A stretch of DNA of 64,000 bases from Pseudonocardia kunmingensis. GTDB taxonomy: Bacteria; Actinomycetota; Actinomycetes; Mycobacteriales; Pseudonocardiaceae. Location of the stretch: positions 1,240,001 to 1,304,000 of the forward strand of contig NZ_VFPA01000003.1 in NCBI RefSeq assembly GCF_006716445.1, in the 5' to 3' direction. The notes below the pieces were generated by a model. The model had not been told where the DNA came from, did no database searches, and was given only the letters and a program-made list of their open reading frames with translations. The first letter of the stretch is position 1; each line of letters opens with the position of its first letter. A program made the translations under genes and the position numbers. Shown in pieces: positions 26,766 through 35,414 of this stretch.

Positions 26766-26795
26766 TTGACATCCGCGCGGTGCGGTGGGGATGGT
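26766..26795 (+). promoter_or_regulatory. Promoter of the rightward IclR operon
   Basis: TTGACA (26766-26771), an 18-bp spacer and GATGGT (26790-26795) fit the housekeeping pattern. A transcript starting near 26802 would meet the second operator at 26823-26838, so bound IclR could repress it. Confidence 0.4.
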
Positions 26796-26822
26796 GCAGG
26801 TCGGTCTCACATACAGCATGGA

Positions 26823-26838
26823 GTTTCAGATATGGAAC
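26823..26838. promoter_or_regulatory. IclR-type operator overlapping the iclR start codon
   Basis: GTTTCA (26823-26828), GATA, TGGAAC (26833-26838) are 6-bp arms with one mismatch. The site spans the ATG at 26832. The position suits autorepression. Confidence 0.5.
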
Positions 26839-27629
26839 ACCTGCGCTATCGATCGCCGGCCGCGGACCTCGCGGCCCGCACCCTCAAGCTGCTGAGCCGG
26901 TACCGGACGAGCTGCCTCACGCTCGCGGAGATCGCCGCGGAGCTGCAGGTGCCGAAGACCAGCTGCCTCCGGGTCCTGCGCACCCTGCAGGCCCACGGCC
27001 TGCTCGGCTACGACGAGGCCGGGCAGCGCTACTCCCTCGGCGAGTACGCGGTGGTCATCGGGTCCCGGGCCGCGGAAGGGCTCGATCCCCTGACGCGGGT
27101 GCGCCCCCTCCTCGCCGCCGCGTCCCGGGCCACCGGGCTCACCGCCGCGTTCGTGCAACGCGTCGCCGGGGACCGGATGATGTACGTCGCGAAGCACGAG
27201 CACCCGGGCGGCGGCGGGGTGAGCGTGTCGGTCGGGAACCGGTTCCCGGTCACCTCGGTCTCCTACGGCAAATGGGTCATGGCCTTCGCGCACGACGAGG
27301 AGCGCGAGCGGCTGCTGGCCGCCGGTCTCCCGCGGATCACCGCGGCCACGACGACCGAACGAGCGCAGTACCTGCGGCAGGTCGACGCGTTGCGCGTCGG
27401 GGAGATCCTGGAGTCGCGGGCCGAGTACGTCCACGGGATCTACGCGGTGTCCTGCGCGCTCGTCGACGCGCGGCACGAGCTGGCCGGCGTGCTGGTCGTC
27501 CTCGGGGTGCTCGCGGAGCTCGACGACGACCGCAGGCGGGCGGTCTGCGCGGTCATGCGGGAGATCGCCACCCGCTGCACGGCCCAGCAGTGCGCCGCCG
27601 CAACCGCGCCCGATCGCAAGGCGGGATGA
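26832..27629 (+). CDS. IclR family transcriptional regulator (first copy)
   Basis: This 265-residue regulator has an N-terminal winged helix (LTLAEIAAELQVPKTSCLRVLRTL) and a C-terminal effector domain (AFVQRVAGDRMMYVAKHE, VGNRFPVTSVSYGKWVMAF). It is strongly similar along its length to the regulator at 30017. It starts at ATG 26832 within an IclR-type palindrome. It is divergent from the ABC importer operon and 7 nt upstream of the enolase-superfamily gene, so it likely controls both arms of the island in response to the imported acid. Confidence 0.92.
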   Translation: MEHLRYRSPAADLAARTLKLLSRYRTSCLTLAEIAAELQVPKTSCLRVLRTLQAHGLLGYDEAGQRYSLGEYAVVIGSRAAEGLDPLTRVRPLLAAASRATGLTAAFVQRVAGDRMMYVAKHEHPGGGGVSVSVGNRFPVTSVSYGKWVMAFAHDEERERLLAAGLPRITAATTTERAQYLRQVDALRVGEILESRAEYVHGIYAVSCALVDARHELAGVLVVLGVLAELDDDRRRAVCAVMREIATRCTAQQCAAATAPDRKAG

Positions 27630-27636
27630 GGCTCCC

Positions 27637-28749
27637 GTGCAGATCACCTCGATCGAGGCGGTGCCCTACTCGATCCCCTACCGGAGTCCCCTCGCCTTCG
27701 CGACCGGCGTGCTGACGAGCGCCGACCACGTCCTCGTGCGCGTGCACACCGACGATGGCGTGCACGGCGTCGGCGACGCGGCCGCGCGACCGATGGTCTA
27801 CGGGGAGTCGCAGGAGTCGATCGTCACGGCGATCCGGGACTGGCTGGAACCGGCGCTGACCGGGCTCGACCCGTTCGCCGTCGAGGAGGCCCACGCGCGC
27901 ACCTCCTGGGTCGTCGCGAACAACACCGCTCGCGGAGCCGTCGACGTCGCCCTGCACGACCTGCGGGGGCGGGCGACCGGCCTCCCGTCGTGGCGGTTGC
28001 TCGGCGGCACCGCTCGCGCCATCCGGGTGACCCGCATGCTCAGCATGGGCGAGCCCGCGGCCACGGCCGAGGAGGCGCGGGCCGCCGCCGAGGAGGACGG
28101 GATCACGTCCTTCAAGGTGAAGGTGGGTGTGGACAGTCGTGCCGACGTCGCCCGCGTCGCCGCGGTCCGCGAGGCGGTCGGCGACGACGCGACGATCTAC
28201 GTGGACGCCAACCACGGGTGGAGCGCCGAGGAGGCGCACCGCGCGCTCGAGGCGATGCGCGACCACGACCTCGACCTGGTGGAGGAGCCGAACCCGGCCG
28301 AGGACCGGATCGGGCGACGGCGGCTGGCGCAGCTGCTGACGATCCCGGTCATGGCCGACGAGAGCGCGCCCACGCTGGCCGACGCGGCGCGGGAGCTGAC
28401 CGGCGGGGCGGCCCGCGCGATCAGCATCAAGACGACCCGCACCGGGTTCACCGAGTCCGCGCGGATCGTCGCGCTGGCCCGGGCACTGGGCGCGCGGGCG
28501 CTGCTCGGCAACCAGGCCGACAGCATGATCGGCTCGGCGGCGTCGCTCGCGTTCGGCGCGGCGCATCCGTGGGTCGCGCGCGAGCCCGGCGAGCTCGACC
28601 TCTACACGCTGTTCACCGACCACCTCGTCGCCGAGCCGCTACGGGTCCGCGACGGCGCGCTGCAGGTCAGCGAGCGGCCCGGGATCGGGGTGGAGATCGA
28701 CGAGGACAAGCTGGCCCGCTACCGCACCGACGCGGGAGCCCGCCCGTGA
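27637..28749 (+). CDS. Enolase-superfamily enzyme (mandelate racemase/muconate cycloisomerase type)
   Basis: This 370-residue protein has the complete catalytic set of the muconate lactonizing subgroup: KVK (Lys160, Lys162), metal ligands Asp190 (VDANHGW), Glu216 (EEPN) and Asp241 (ADES), and a second Lys265 (SIKTTRTG). Such enzymes abstract a proton next to a carboxylate for cycloisomerisation, dehydration or epimerisation. GTG 27637 is the only start giving the full N-terminal capping domain. It is coupled by GTGA overlap to the MatC-like carrier, implying a shared acid substrate. Confidence 0.92.
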   Translation: MQITSIEAVPYSIPYRSPLAFATGVLTSADHVLVRVHTDDGVHGVGDAAARPMVYGESQESIVTAIRDWLEPALTGLDPFAVEEAHARTSWVVANNTARGAVDVALHDLRGRATGLPSWRLLGGTARAIRVTRMLSMGEPAATAEEARAAAEEDGITSFKVKVGVDSRADVARVAAVREAVGDDATIYVDANHGWSAEEAHRALEAMRDHDLDLVEEPNPAEDRIGRRRLAQLLTIPVMADESAPTLADAARELTGGAARAISIKTTRTGFTESARIVALARALGARALLGNQADSMIGSAASLAFGAAHPWVAREPGELDLYTLFTDHLVAEPLRVRDGALQVSERPGIGVEIDEDKLARYRTDAGARP

Positions 28750-30011
28750 CCCTGCAGATCGTCTCGATGGCCGTCCTGGTGGCCGCGTTCGTCCTCGCGA
28801 CGCTGCGGCCGCTCAACCTGGGCGCGATCGCGCTCGTCGGCACGTTCGCGATCGGCTCGCTGGCCGCGGGTCTCCCGGCGGACGAGACGTTCGCCGGGTT
28901 CCCGGCGGACCTGCTGGTCGTGCTGGTGGGCGTGACCTACCTGTTCAACGTGGCCAGGGCGAACGGCACGGTCGACTGGCTGGTCGCGGGGGCCGTGCGG
29001 TTGGTGCGCGGGCGCACGATCTGGGTGCCGTGGATCATGTTCGGCACCGCCGCGATGCTGTCCGGGATCGGCGCCGTGTACGCCGTGGCGTTCATGGCCC
29101 CGATCGCGCTCGGGTTCGCGGTCCGCAACCGCATCCCCCAGTTCCTCATGGGGCTGATGATCATCCACGGGTGGGGCGCGGGTGCGCTCTCCCCGATCAG
29201 TGTGTACGGCGTCATCGTCGACGGCGTCATGGTGCGCAGCGGGCTGCCCAGCGACCGGACGGCGGTGTTCGCGGCCGGGCTCGCGGCGAACGTCGTGGCG
29301 GCGGCGGTGGTGTTCACCGTGCTCGGTGGGCTGCGCCTGCGCTCACGGGTCGCCGTGCACGCAGGCGGACCGGCCCCCGAGGGTGACGCGTCCACGGGTC
29401 CGCCAGCGGCCCCGCCGTTCACCCTCGAGGTCGGGCTGACGGTCGCCGCGATCATCGCGCTCGTGGTGGGGGCGATCGCCGGGCTCGACATCGGCCTGCT
29501 CGGGGTCACCCTCGCGATCGCCCTCGGCCTGCGCAACGCCCGGCACCACCGCGAAGCCGTCGCCGCCATCCCGTGGCCGGTCGTGCTGCTGGTGTGCGGC
29601 GTGCTGACCTACGTCGGGGTCCTCGAACGCATCGGCACGATCGACTTCATCGGCGGTGCCGTCACCGCGATCGGGCTCCCGCTGGTGGCCGCCCTCGTCC
29701 TGGCCTACATCGGCGCGCTCGTCTCGGCGTTCGCCACCTCCAGCGGCGTGCTCGCCGCGCTGATCCCGCTCGCCGTACCGCTGCTCGACACGTCGTCGCT
29801 CGCACCGGTCGCGGTCGTCGCCGCGCTCGCGGTCGCAGCGACGATCGTCGACGTGAGCCCGTTCTCCACCAACGGCGCGATCGTGGTCGCGAACACCACT
29901 GCCGACGAACGCGACGCGATGCTGCGCAACCTCCTGGTCTACGGCGGGGTCGTCGTGCTGGTGGCGCCGCTGGTGCTGTGGGCGGCCCTCGTCGTCCCGA
30001 GCGGGGGGTGA
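28746..30011 (+). CDS. MatC-like dicarboxylate carrier/SLC13-type membrane transporter
   Basis: This 421-residue membrane protein has 11-12 helices. The N-terminal half matches the MatC-type domain (LNLGAIALVGTFAIGSLAAG, GFPADLLVVLVGVTYLF, GWGAGALSPISVYG). The C-terminal half has ATIVDVSPFSTNGAIVVAN, the Ser/Pro/Thr pattern of the ion transporter superfamily. GTG 28746 overlaps the enolase-family stop. It likely moves malonate-like or other organic anions, giving the island a second uptake route besides the ABC importer. Confidence 0.85.
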   Translation: MTLQIVSMAVLVAAFVLATLRPLNLGAIALVGTFAIGSLAAGLPADETFAGFPADLLVVLVGVTYLFNVARANGTVDWLVAGAVRLVRGRTIWVPWIMFGTAAMLSGIGAVYAVAFMAPIALGFAVRNRIPQFLMGLMIIHGWGAGALSPISVYGVIVDGVMVRSGLPSDRTAVFAAGLAANVVAAAVVFTVLGGLRLRSRVAVHAGGPAPEGDASTGPPAAPPFTLEVGLTVAAIIALVVGAIAGLDIGLLGVTLAIALGLRNARHHREAVAAIPWPVVLLVCGVLTYVGVLERIGTIDFIGGAVTAIGLPLVAALVLAYIGALVSAFATSSGVLAALIPLAVPLLDTSSLAPVAVVAALAVAATIVDVSPFSTNGAIVVANTTADERDAMLRNLLVYGGVVVLVAPLVLWAALVVPSGG

Positions 30012-30016
30012 CGGCC

Positions 30017-30778
30017 ATGGGCGCGGCGGAACGTCCCGCCTACTTCTCGCCGTCGGTCGACACCGCGGCCAGGGTGCTCGAACTGCTCAGCCGCTACCGC
30101 ACGCGCTCGGCGACGCTGTCGGAGATCGCCGCTGCGCTCGGCGTCTCGAAGACGACCTGCCTGCGCGTGGTCCGCACGCTCGTGGCGCACGGGCTGCTCG
30201 CGCACGACGAGCACAGCAAGCGCTACGGCCTCGGGTACTTCGCCGTGGTGCTCGGTGCACGGGCCGAGGAGGGACTCGACACGCTGCACCGGGTCCGGCC
30301 GCTGCTCGTCGAGGCCGCCCGGCGGACCGGGCTCACCGCCGCGTTCGTGCAGCGGGTCCCGCAGGACCGGATGATGTACGTCGCCAAGGAGCAGGGCGGA
30401 GCCGCCCACCTCACGGTCTCGGTGGGCAACCGGTTCCCGGTCACCTCGGTCTCGTACGGGAAGTGGGTCCTGGCGTTCGAGGACGAGGACGAGCGGGACC
30501 GGCTGCTCGCCGACGGTCTGCCGCGGCTCACCCCGCACACCCGGACGGACGTCGCGGAGTACCGCGCGCAGGTCACGGCGCTGGCGCCGGGCGACGTCGT
30601 GGTGTCCCGCAACGAGTACGTCAACGGTGTGCACGCCGTGTCCTGCCCGGTGCTCGACCCGCGCGGGCGCCTCGAGGGCGTGCTGGCCGTCCTCGGGCTG
30701 TCCGAGTCGCTCGACGAGGCCGAGGCCGGGCACGTCCGCGACGTCATGGGCGACATCGCCGCACGGACGCAGCGCTGA
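30017..30778 (+). CDS. IclR family transcriptional regulator (second copy)
   Basis: This 253-residue protein has winged-helix DNA-binding (LSEIAAALGVSKTTCLRVVRTL) and IclR effector domains (AFVQRVPQDRMMYVAKEQ, VSVGNRFPVTSVSYGKWVLAF). Long identical stretches with the protein at 26832 show a duplication. ATG 30017 has a G-run at good distance; GTG 30008, overlapping the upstream stop, is the alternative. It separates transport/enolase genes from the hydratase/thiolase genes and may sense a later intermediate. Confidence 0.92.
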   Translation: MGAAERPAYFSPSVDTAARVLELLSRYRTRSATLSEIAAALGVSKTTCLRVVRTLVAHGLLAHDEHSKRYGLGYFAVVLGARAEEGLDTLHRVRPLLVEAARRTGLTAAFVQRVPQDRMMYVAKEQGGAAHLTVSVGNRFPVTSVSYGKWVLAFEDEDERDRLLADGLPRLTPHTRTDVAEYRAQVTALAPGDVVVSRNEYVNGVHAVSCPVLDPRGRLEGVLAVLGLSESLDEAEAGHVRDVMGDIAARTQR

Positions 30779-30791
30779 GGGAGGGGAGGCC

Positions 30792-31250
30792 ATGATGCCG
30801 ATGTACTTCGAGGACTTCGCGGTGGGGCAGGAGTTCACCACTCCGGCACGCACGGTGACCGAGGCCGACGTCGTGTCCTTCGCGGCGTGGACCGGGGACT
30901 ACAACCCGCTGCACACCGACGCGGAGTTCGCCCGCACCACCCGGTTCGGCGAACGGCTGGCCCACGGGCTGCTCGGCACGTCGCTGTGCCTCGGTCTGAT
31001 GGCAAGGACCGGGATCTTCGAGGGCAGCGCCGTCGCGCTGCTCGGCATCGACGGCTGGCGGTTCCGGGCCCCGATCCTGATCGGCACCACGGTGCACTGC
31101 CTCGTCACCGTCCTCGGCTGCCGCCCGACCAGCCGCGGCGACACCGGCGTGGTGCAACGCCGCTTCACGCTGCTCGACCAGGACGGCACCACCCTCCAGG
31201 AGGGCCGGATGGACGTCCTCGTCGCGATCCGGTCGCCGCGGTCCCCATGA
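30792..31250 (+). CDS. MaoC-like acyl-CoA hydratase/dehydratase
   Basis: This 152-residue single hot-dog domain carries the hydratase 2 motif DYNPLHTD (Asp36, His41), followed by FARTTRFGERLAHGLLGTSL. It should add water to an enoyl-CoA or remove it. A strong Shine-Dalgarno GAGGGGAGG precedes ATG 30792; ATG 30795 is also possible. It overlaps the thiolase-like gene by 4 nt. In steroid side-chain degradation MaoC proteins feed a thiolase-like aldolase with DUF35, the same set as here. Confidence 0.93.
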   Translation: MMPMYFEDFAVGQEFTTPARTVTEADVVSFAAWTGDYNPLHTDAEFARTTRFGERLAHGLLGTSLCLGLMARTGIFEGSAVALLGIDGWRFRAPILIGTTVHCLVTVLGCRPTSRGDTGVVQRRFTLLDQDGTTLQEGRMDVLVAIRSPRSP

Positions 31251-32386
31251 CGGCGTGGGTCTCCGGCAGCGGGCTCACCCCGTTCGGGCGCCTGCCCGGC
31301 CGGGACGCGCTGGGCTGGCAGACCACCGCCGCCCTGGGCGCGCTCGACGACGCGGGACTGCGCCCCCGAGACGTCGACGCGGTCTACGCCGGCTACGCGA
31401 CGACCGCGGGCCACCTCATGCCCGCCGACCTGCTCGCCGCGCACCTGGGGATCCGGCCCGCCGTGGCGACCGGGCTGAGCTCGGGCGGCGCCACCGGGCT
31501 GGCGATGGTCGCTGCCGCGGTGCGGCTCGTCGAGTCCGGCGAGGCCGGCACGGTGCTGGTCGCCGCGGGCGAGGACCGCGCGAGCGGGCAGAGCGGTGAG
31601 ACCTCGACCCGCACGCTCGCCCAGGTCGGGCACCGCGACTACGAAGTGCCGACCGGCTGCACCGTCCCCGGCTACTACGGGCTGCTCGCCTCCGCCCACC
31701 TGCACCGCCACGGGCTGGGACGCGCCGACCTCGCGCCGCTGGCCGTGCAGATGCGGACCCATGCGGCCCGCCACCCCGGGGCGCACCACCGGGCCCCGCT
31801 CACCGCCGCCGACGTGCTGGCCTCCCGGCCCGTCGCCGAGCCCCTGCACCTGCTGGACTGCTGCCCCGTGTCCGACGGCGGCACGGCGTTCGTCGTCACC
31901 GACCGGCCCCGTGACCCCCGCGCCGTGCGCGTGCTCGGCGTCGGCGAGGCGCACCGCCACCAGCACCTCTGCGAAGCCGATCCGGAGGCGTTCGGCGCTG
32001 GTGATGCCGCGCGGCGTGCCCTGCGGCGCTCGGACCGGACGCTCGCCGACATCGACGTGGCCGGGATCTACGACTCGTTCACGATCACCCTGGCCCTGCT
32101 GCTCGAGGAGATCGGCTTCTGCGCGCCGGGCCGCAGCGGCGCCGACGCCGCCTGCGGCCGCTTCGACCTCGACGGTGCGCTCCCGCTCAACACGCACGGC
32201 GGGCTGCTGTCCTACGGGCACTGCGGGGTGGCCGGCGGGATGGCGCACCTCGCCGAGGTGGTGACGCAGCTGCGCGGGGAGGCCGGCGAGCGGGCCGTGG
32301 CGCGCCCGCCCCGCACCGGCTTCGTGCACGCCGACGGCGGTGTGATGTCGGCGCACGTCAGCGTCGTGCTGGAGGGCCCGCGATGA
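31247..32386 (+). CDS. Thiolase-like protein (lipid-transfer/SCP2-thiolase group) without the nucleophilic Cys
   Basis: This 379-residue protein has the thiolase fold. At the usual nucleophile loop it has TGLSSGGATG (Ser78-Ser79) in place of Cys, so classical thiolysis is unlikely. Later motifs are GIYDSFT, NTHGGLLSYG and GHCGVAGGM. The Tyr-containing motifs and the coupled DUF35 gene resemble Ltp2-type retro-aldolases of steroid side-chain breakdown. It starts at ATG 31247 overlapping the MaoC stop, and ends overlapping the DUF35 gene. Aldolase activity is inference. Confidence 0.88.
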   Translation: MTAWVSGSGLTPFGRLPGRDALGWQTTAALGALDDAGLRPRDVDAVYAGYATTAGHLMPADLLAAHLGIRPAVATGLSSGGATGLAMVAAAVRLVESGEAGTVLVAAGEDRASGQSGETSTRTLAQVGHRDYEVPTGCTVPGYYGLLASAHLHRHGLGRADLAPLAVQMRTHAARHPGAHHRAPLTAADVLASRPVAEPLHLLDCCPVSDGGTAFVVTDRPRDPRAVRVLGVGEAHRHQHLCEADPEAFGAGDAARRALRRSDRTLADIDVAGIYDSFTITLALLLEEIGFCAPGRSGADAACGRFDLDGALPLNTHGGLLSYGHCGVAGGMAHLAEVVTQLRGEAGERAVARPPRTGFVHADGGVMSAHVSVVLEGPR

Positions 32387-32739
32387 CCGGCCCCGCCGAC
32401 TGGACCGACGGCGTCCCGCGCCTGGTCGTGTCCCGCTGCGCGGTGTGCGGGTACCACTGGTACTTCCGGCGCCCCCGGTGCCCGCGCTGCGGCTCCCCGC
32501 GCGTCACGCGCGGCGTCAGCACCGGCGCCGGCACGGTCGCGGCCCGGACGGTGCTGCACCCGGCGTCCGCGCCGCCCTTCGGCGTCTGCCTGGTCGACCT
32601 CGACGAGGGGGTCCGGGTGCTGGCCCGGTGCGCGCGCGGGCTGGGTATCGGCGAGGCCGTCGTGGTGGGGTTCGAGGACGGTGTTCCCCACGCGCGAGGG
32701 ACCCGGCCGCCGCACGCACCGGGTACGGACCTCAACTAG
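32383..32739 (+). CDS. DUF35 Zn-ribbon/OB-fold protein
   Basis: This 118-residue protein has an N-terminal rubredoxin-like zinc ribbon (Cys19, Cys22, Cys33, Cys36; CAVCGYHWYFRRPRCPRCG) and a C-terminal OB-fold. It overlaps the thiolase-like gene by 4 nt. DUF35 proteins form complexes with thiolase-like enzymes and complete their active sites. The 3' end overlaps the convergent BrkB gene by 8 bp. Confidence 0.92.
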   Translation: MTGPADWTDGVPRLVVSRCAVCGYHWYFRRPRCPRCGSPRVTRGVSTGAGTVAARTVLHPASAPPFGVCLVDLDEGVRVLARCARGLGIGEAVVVGFEDGVPHARGTRPPHAPGTDLN

Positions 32740-33775
32740 GACGGGCCTGGGGCGACGTGCGAGCGGGGTGCGCGACGTCGGCACCGGAGGACCCGCCGGC
32801 GCGCTGCTCCGGCACGGATGCCGGCGGCGCGGTCGGCTCGGCCGCAGCGCGGGACGGGGGTCGCACCGGCCGTCCCCGCCGGAGCAGCGGGGCCGGCCAC
32901 ACGGCCTGGATCGCGGCGTTGAGGTGGGCGCCGAGGATCACGGCGAGCGCGACGAAGTACAGGCCGAGCAGGAACGCGATCGGCGCCGCGAGCGCGCCGT
33001 AGGTGTAGCCGGTGCTGGTGATCCAGTCGAGGTACCAGCGCAGGCCGGTGACGCCCACCAGGAACACCACGGCGGCCAGCAGCGCGCCCGGCAACCCGCG
33101 CCACCACGGCATCTTGTGCGGCAGCGCGATCCGGTACAGCGTCGTGAGCGCCAGCACCAGCACCAGCCCGACCACCGGGTAGTACACGGCGTCGAGCATG
33201 GCCCGCGCCGCAGGCTCGAACCCGTCGGGCAGCAGCGGCAGCACCCGGTCGGGCCCGAGCGCCGCGACCGGCAGCAGCACGATCCCGATGGCCAGGCCCA
33301 CCAGGTACAGCAGGATCGACAGCGTCCGCTGCCAGAGCCAGCCGCGCACCGGGTACTGGTCGTGGGCCTTGGTGATCGAGTCGACGAACGACGCCATCGC
33401 CGAGGAGCCCGACCAGAACGTCAGCACGAAGCCGACCGAGACGACCTCGCCGCGCGCGGTCGTCAGCACCTCCGCCACGGTCGGGACGAGGATCTCGTCC
33501 ACGGCGTTGCGGCTGAACAGGCCGCTGGTGATATCGATGATCCACTGTTGGACGGCCACGACGGTGTCGGGCCCGAACCAGTCGCCGACGTAGCCGAGGA
33601 CGCCGAACAGCCCGAGCAGGAGCGGCGGCAGCGACAGCGTCTGCCAGAACGTCGCCGCCGCCGCCTCGTTGAGGACGTCGTCGTCCCACGCCTTGCGGAC
33701 CAGCCGGCGCAGCACCCGCGCGACGCTGCCCGAGGCCGGCCGCGCGGAGGCGTCGACCGGTCCGCGCGGCCCCAC
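32732..33775 (-). CDS. YihY/BrkB family membrane protein
   Basis: This 347-residue protein has about six membrane helices and the family motifs LNEAAAATFWQTLSLPPLLL, SGSSAMASFVDSI, LPGALLAAVVFLVG and YGALAAPIAFLLGLYFVALA. The C-terminal tail is Ala/Pro-rich and probably disordered. The role of this family is not established. GTG 33775 is 2 nt after the SPFH gene stop, so it belongs to the NfeD-SPFH transcription unit. Confidence 0.9.
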   Translation of the reverse strand: MGPRGPVDASARPASGSVARVLRRLVRKAWDDDVLNEAAAATFWQTLSLPPLLLGLFGVLGYVGDWFGPDTVVAVQQWIIDITSGLFSRNAVDEILVPTVAEVLTTARGEVVSVGFVLTFWSGSSAMASFVDSITKAHDQYPVRGWLWQRTLSILLYLVGLAIGIVLLPVAALGPDRVLPLLPDGFEPAARAMLDAVYYPVVGLVLVLALTTLYRIALPHKMPWWRGLPGALLAAVVFLVGVTGLRWYLDWITSTGYTYGALAAPIAFLLGLYFVALAVILGAHLNAAIQAVWPAPLLRRGRPVRPPSRAAAEPTAPPASVPEQRAGGSSGADVAHPARTSPQARPS

Positions 33776-33777
33776 CG

Positions 33778-34848
33778 TCAGTCGCCGGCCTGCACGGGCC
33801 GCGCCGGGCCGCCGTTCGCATGCGGGACGGGTGGTGCGAGGCCGCGGACGCCGTCGGGCTCCGCGGCGTCGGCGACCGCGTCGGCGGCGGCCTGTTCGGC
33901 CTGGGCCGCGTCGGCGGCGGCGCGGGCCGCGAGCTCCTCGGACGCGTGCACCTCCCGGGTGGCGGGCGAGGGCGGCACGGCCTCGGAGAAGGCACGCGAG
34001 ACACCCTGCAGCGCGGAGGTGACCTCGCTCGGGATCACCCAGAACGTGTTGCCCTCGCCCTGCGCGAGCTGGGGCAGAACCTGCAGGTACTGGTAGGCCA
34101 GCAGCTTGGGGTCGGGGTCGTTGCGGTGCACGGCCTGGAACACCTGGTCGATGGCCCGCGACTGGCCCTCCGCCTTGAGGATCGCCGACGCCCGCTCCCC
34201 CTCGGCGCGCAGGATCGCGCCCTGCTTGTCACCCTGCGCGGTGAGGATCTGGGACTGCCGCTGGCCCTCGGCCGCGAGGATGGCGGCGCGCTTGTCCCGC
34301 TCGGCGCGCATCTGCTTCTCCATCGCGTCCTTGATGGTCTTCGGCGGGTCGATGGCCTTGATCTCCACGCGGTTGACCCGCAGGCCCCACTTGCCGGTGG
34401 CCTCGTCGAGCACGCCGCGCAGGAGGCTGTTGATCCGGTCCCGCGAGGTGAGCGTGACCTCCAGGTCCATCGAGCCCACCACGTTGCGCAGCGTCGTGAC
34501 GGTGAGCTGCTCGACGGCCTGCAGGTAGCTGGCGATCTCGTACGCGGCCGCGCGAGGGTCGGTGACCTGGAAGTACAGGACCGTGTCGATCTCGACGACG
34601 AGGTTGTCCTCGGTGATCACCGGCTGCGGGCGGAAGGACACCACCTGCTCGCGCAGGTCGATCACCGGGTAGACGCGGTCGATGTAGGGGATCACGAAGT
34701 TCAGGCCGGGTTTCAGGGTGCGCTGGTAGCGGCCCAGCCGTTCGACGTTGCGCGCCCGCGCCTGCGGCACGATGCGCACCGCACGCACCACCGTGACGAC
34801 GACGAACAGCGCGACGAGCAGTCCGGCGACGAGCAGTGCCAGGTCCAT
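33778..34848 (-). CDS. SPFH/band 7 membrane protein (QmcA/stomatin-like)
   Basis: This 356-residue protein has one N-terminal membrane helix, then the band 7 domain (RNVERLGRYQRTLKPGLNFV, LREQVVSFRPQPVITEDNLV) and a coiled-coil flotillin-like part rich in AEGERAS and AEGQ repeats. The Ala-rich C-terminus is low complexity. It is 2 nt downstream of an NfeD gene; the NfeD-SPFH pair is known to work together in membrane microdomain upkeep. Confidence 0.93.
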   Translation of the reverse strand: MDLALLVAGLLVALFVVVTVVRAVRIVPQARARNVERLGRYQRTLKPGLNFVIPYIDRVYPVIDLREQVVSFRPQPVITEDNLVVEIDTVLYFQVTDPRAAAYEIASYLQAVEQLTVTTLRNVVGSMDLEVTLTSRDRINSLLRGVLDEATGKWGLRVNRVEIKAIDPPKTIKDAMEKQMRAERDKRAAILAAEGQRQSQILTAQGDKQGAILRAEGERASAILKAEGQSRAIDQVFQAVHRNDPDPKLLAYQYLQVLPQLAQGEGNTFWVIPSEVTSALQGVSRAFSEAVPPSPATREVHASEELAARAAADAAQAEQAAADAVADAAEPDGVRGLAPPVPHANGGPARPVQAGD

Positions 34849-34850
34849 GG

Positions 34851-35282
34851 TCACTCCCTCGGGTGGACGACGGCGGTGGCGCCGTCGATCAGCAGGACGT
34901 CCACCGTGGCGCCCGCCGGGATGACGAGGTCCTCGTCCGAGGCGCGCGCGGTCCACTCCTCGCCGCCGATGCGCACCCGCCCGTCCCGGCCGTTGACCTC
35001 CTCCAGGACGTACCCGGGCTTGCCGACGAGCGCGTCGATCCCGAACGGGAGCGCCCGCGCGGTGGCGAGGTGGCGCTGCGCCACGGGCCGCAGGAGCACC
35101 ACACCGGCCACGGACGCGCCGGCGAACACGACGAACTGCAGCGGCAGCGGCAGCCCGAGCGCGGCGGCGGCACCCGTGATGAGGGCCGCGCCACCGAGCA
35201 GACCGACGGCCGCGGTGAGGGTGAAGACCTCGAGGACGACCAGCAGCACCGCCGCGATCACCCAGATGACCCAGACGTCCAT
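34851..35282 (-). CDS. NfeD family membrane protein
   Basis: This 143-residue protein has two to three N-terminal membrane helices and a C-terminal OB-fold-like domain (LVGKPGYVLEEVNGRDGRVR, GGEEWTARASDE). The short form without a protease domain is typical of genes paired with SPFH proteins, as here. Confidence 0.9.
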   Translation of the reverse strand: MDVWVIWVIAAVLLVVLEVFTLTAAVGLLGGAALITGAAAALGLPLPLQFVVFAGASVAGVVLLRPVAQRHLATARALPFGIDALVGKPGYVLEEVNGRDGRVRIGGEEWTARASDEDLVIPAGATVDVLLIDGATAVVHPRE

Positions 35283-35414
35283 GGCTACCGGACCTCCCGC
35301 CCGCGTCGCCGGGGGCTACCGCTCCAGTATGCGCGGCCGAACCTGGGAGAAGAAGGACCTTCCCGAGTTTCGCCACCGCTCGGGGACCGGCTCGACGTGC
35401 ACCGTCCGGCCGGC

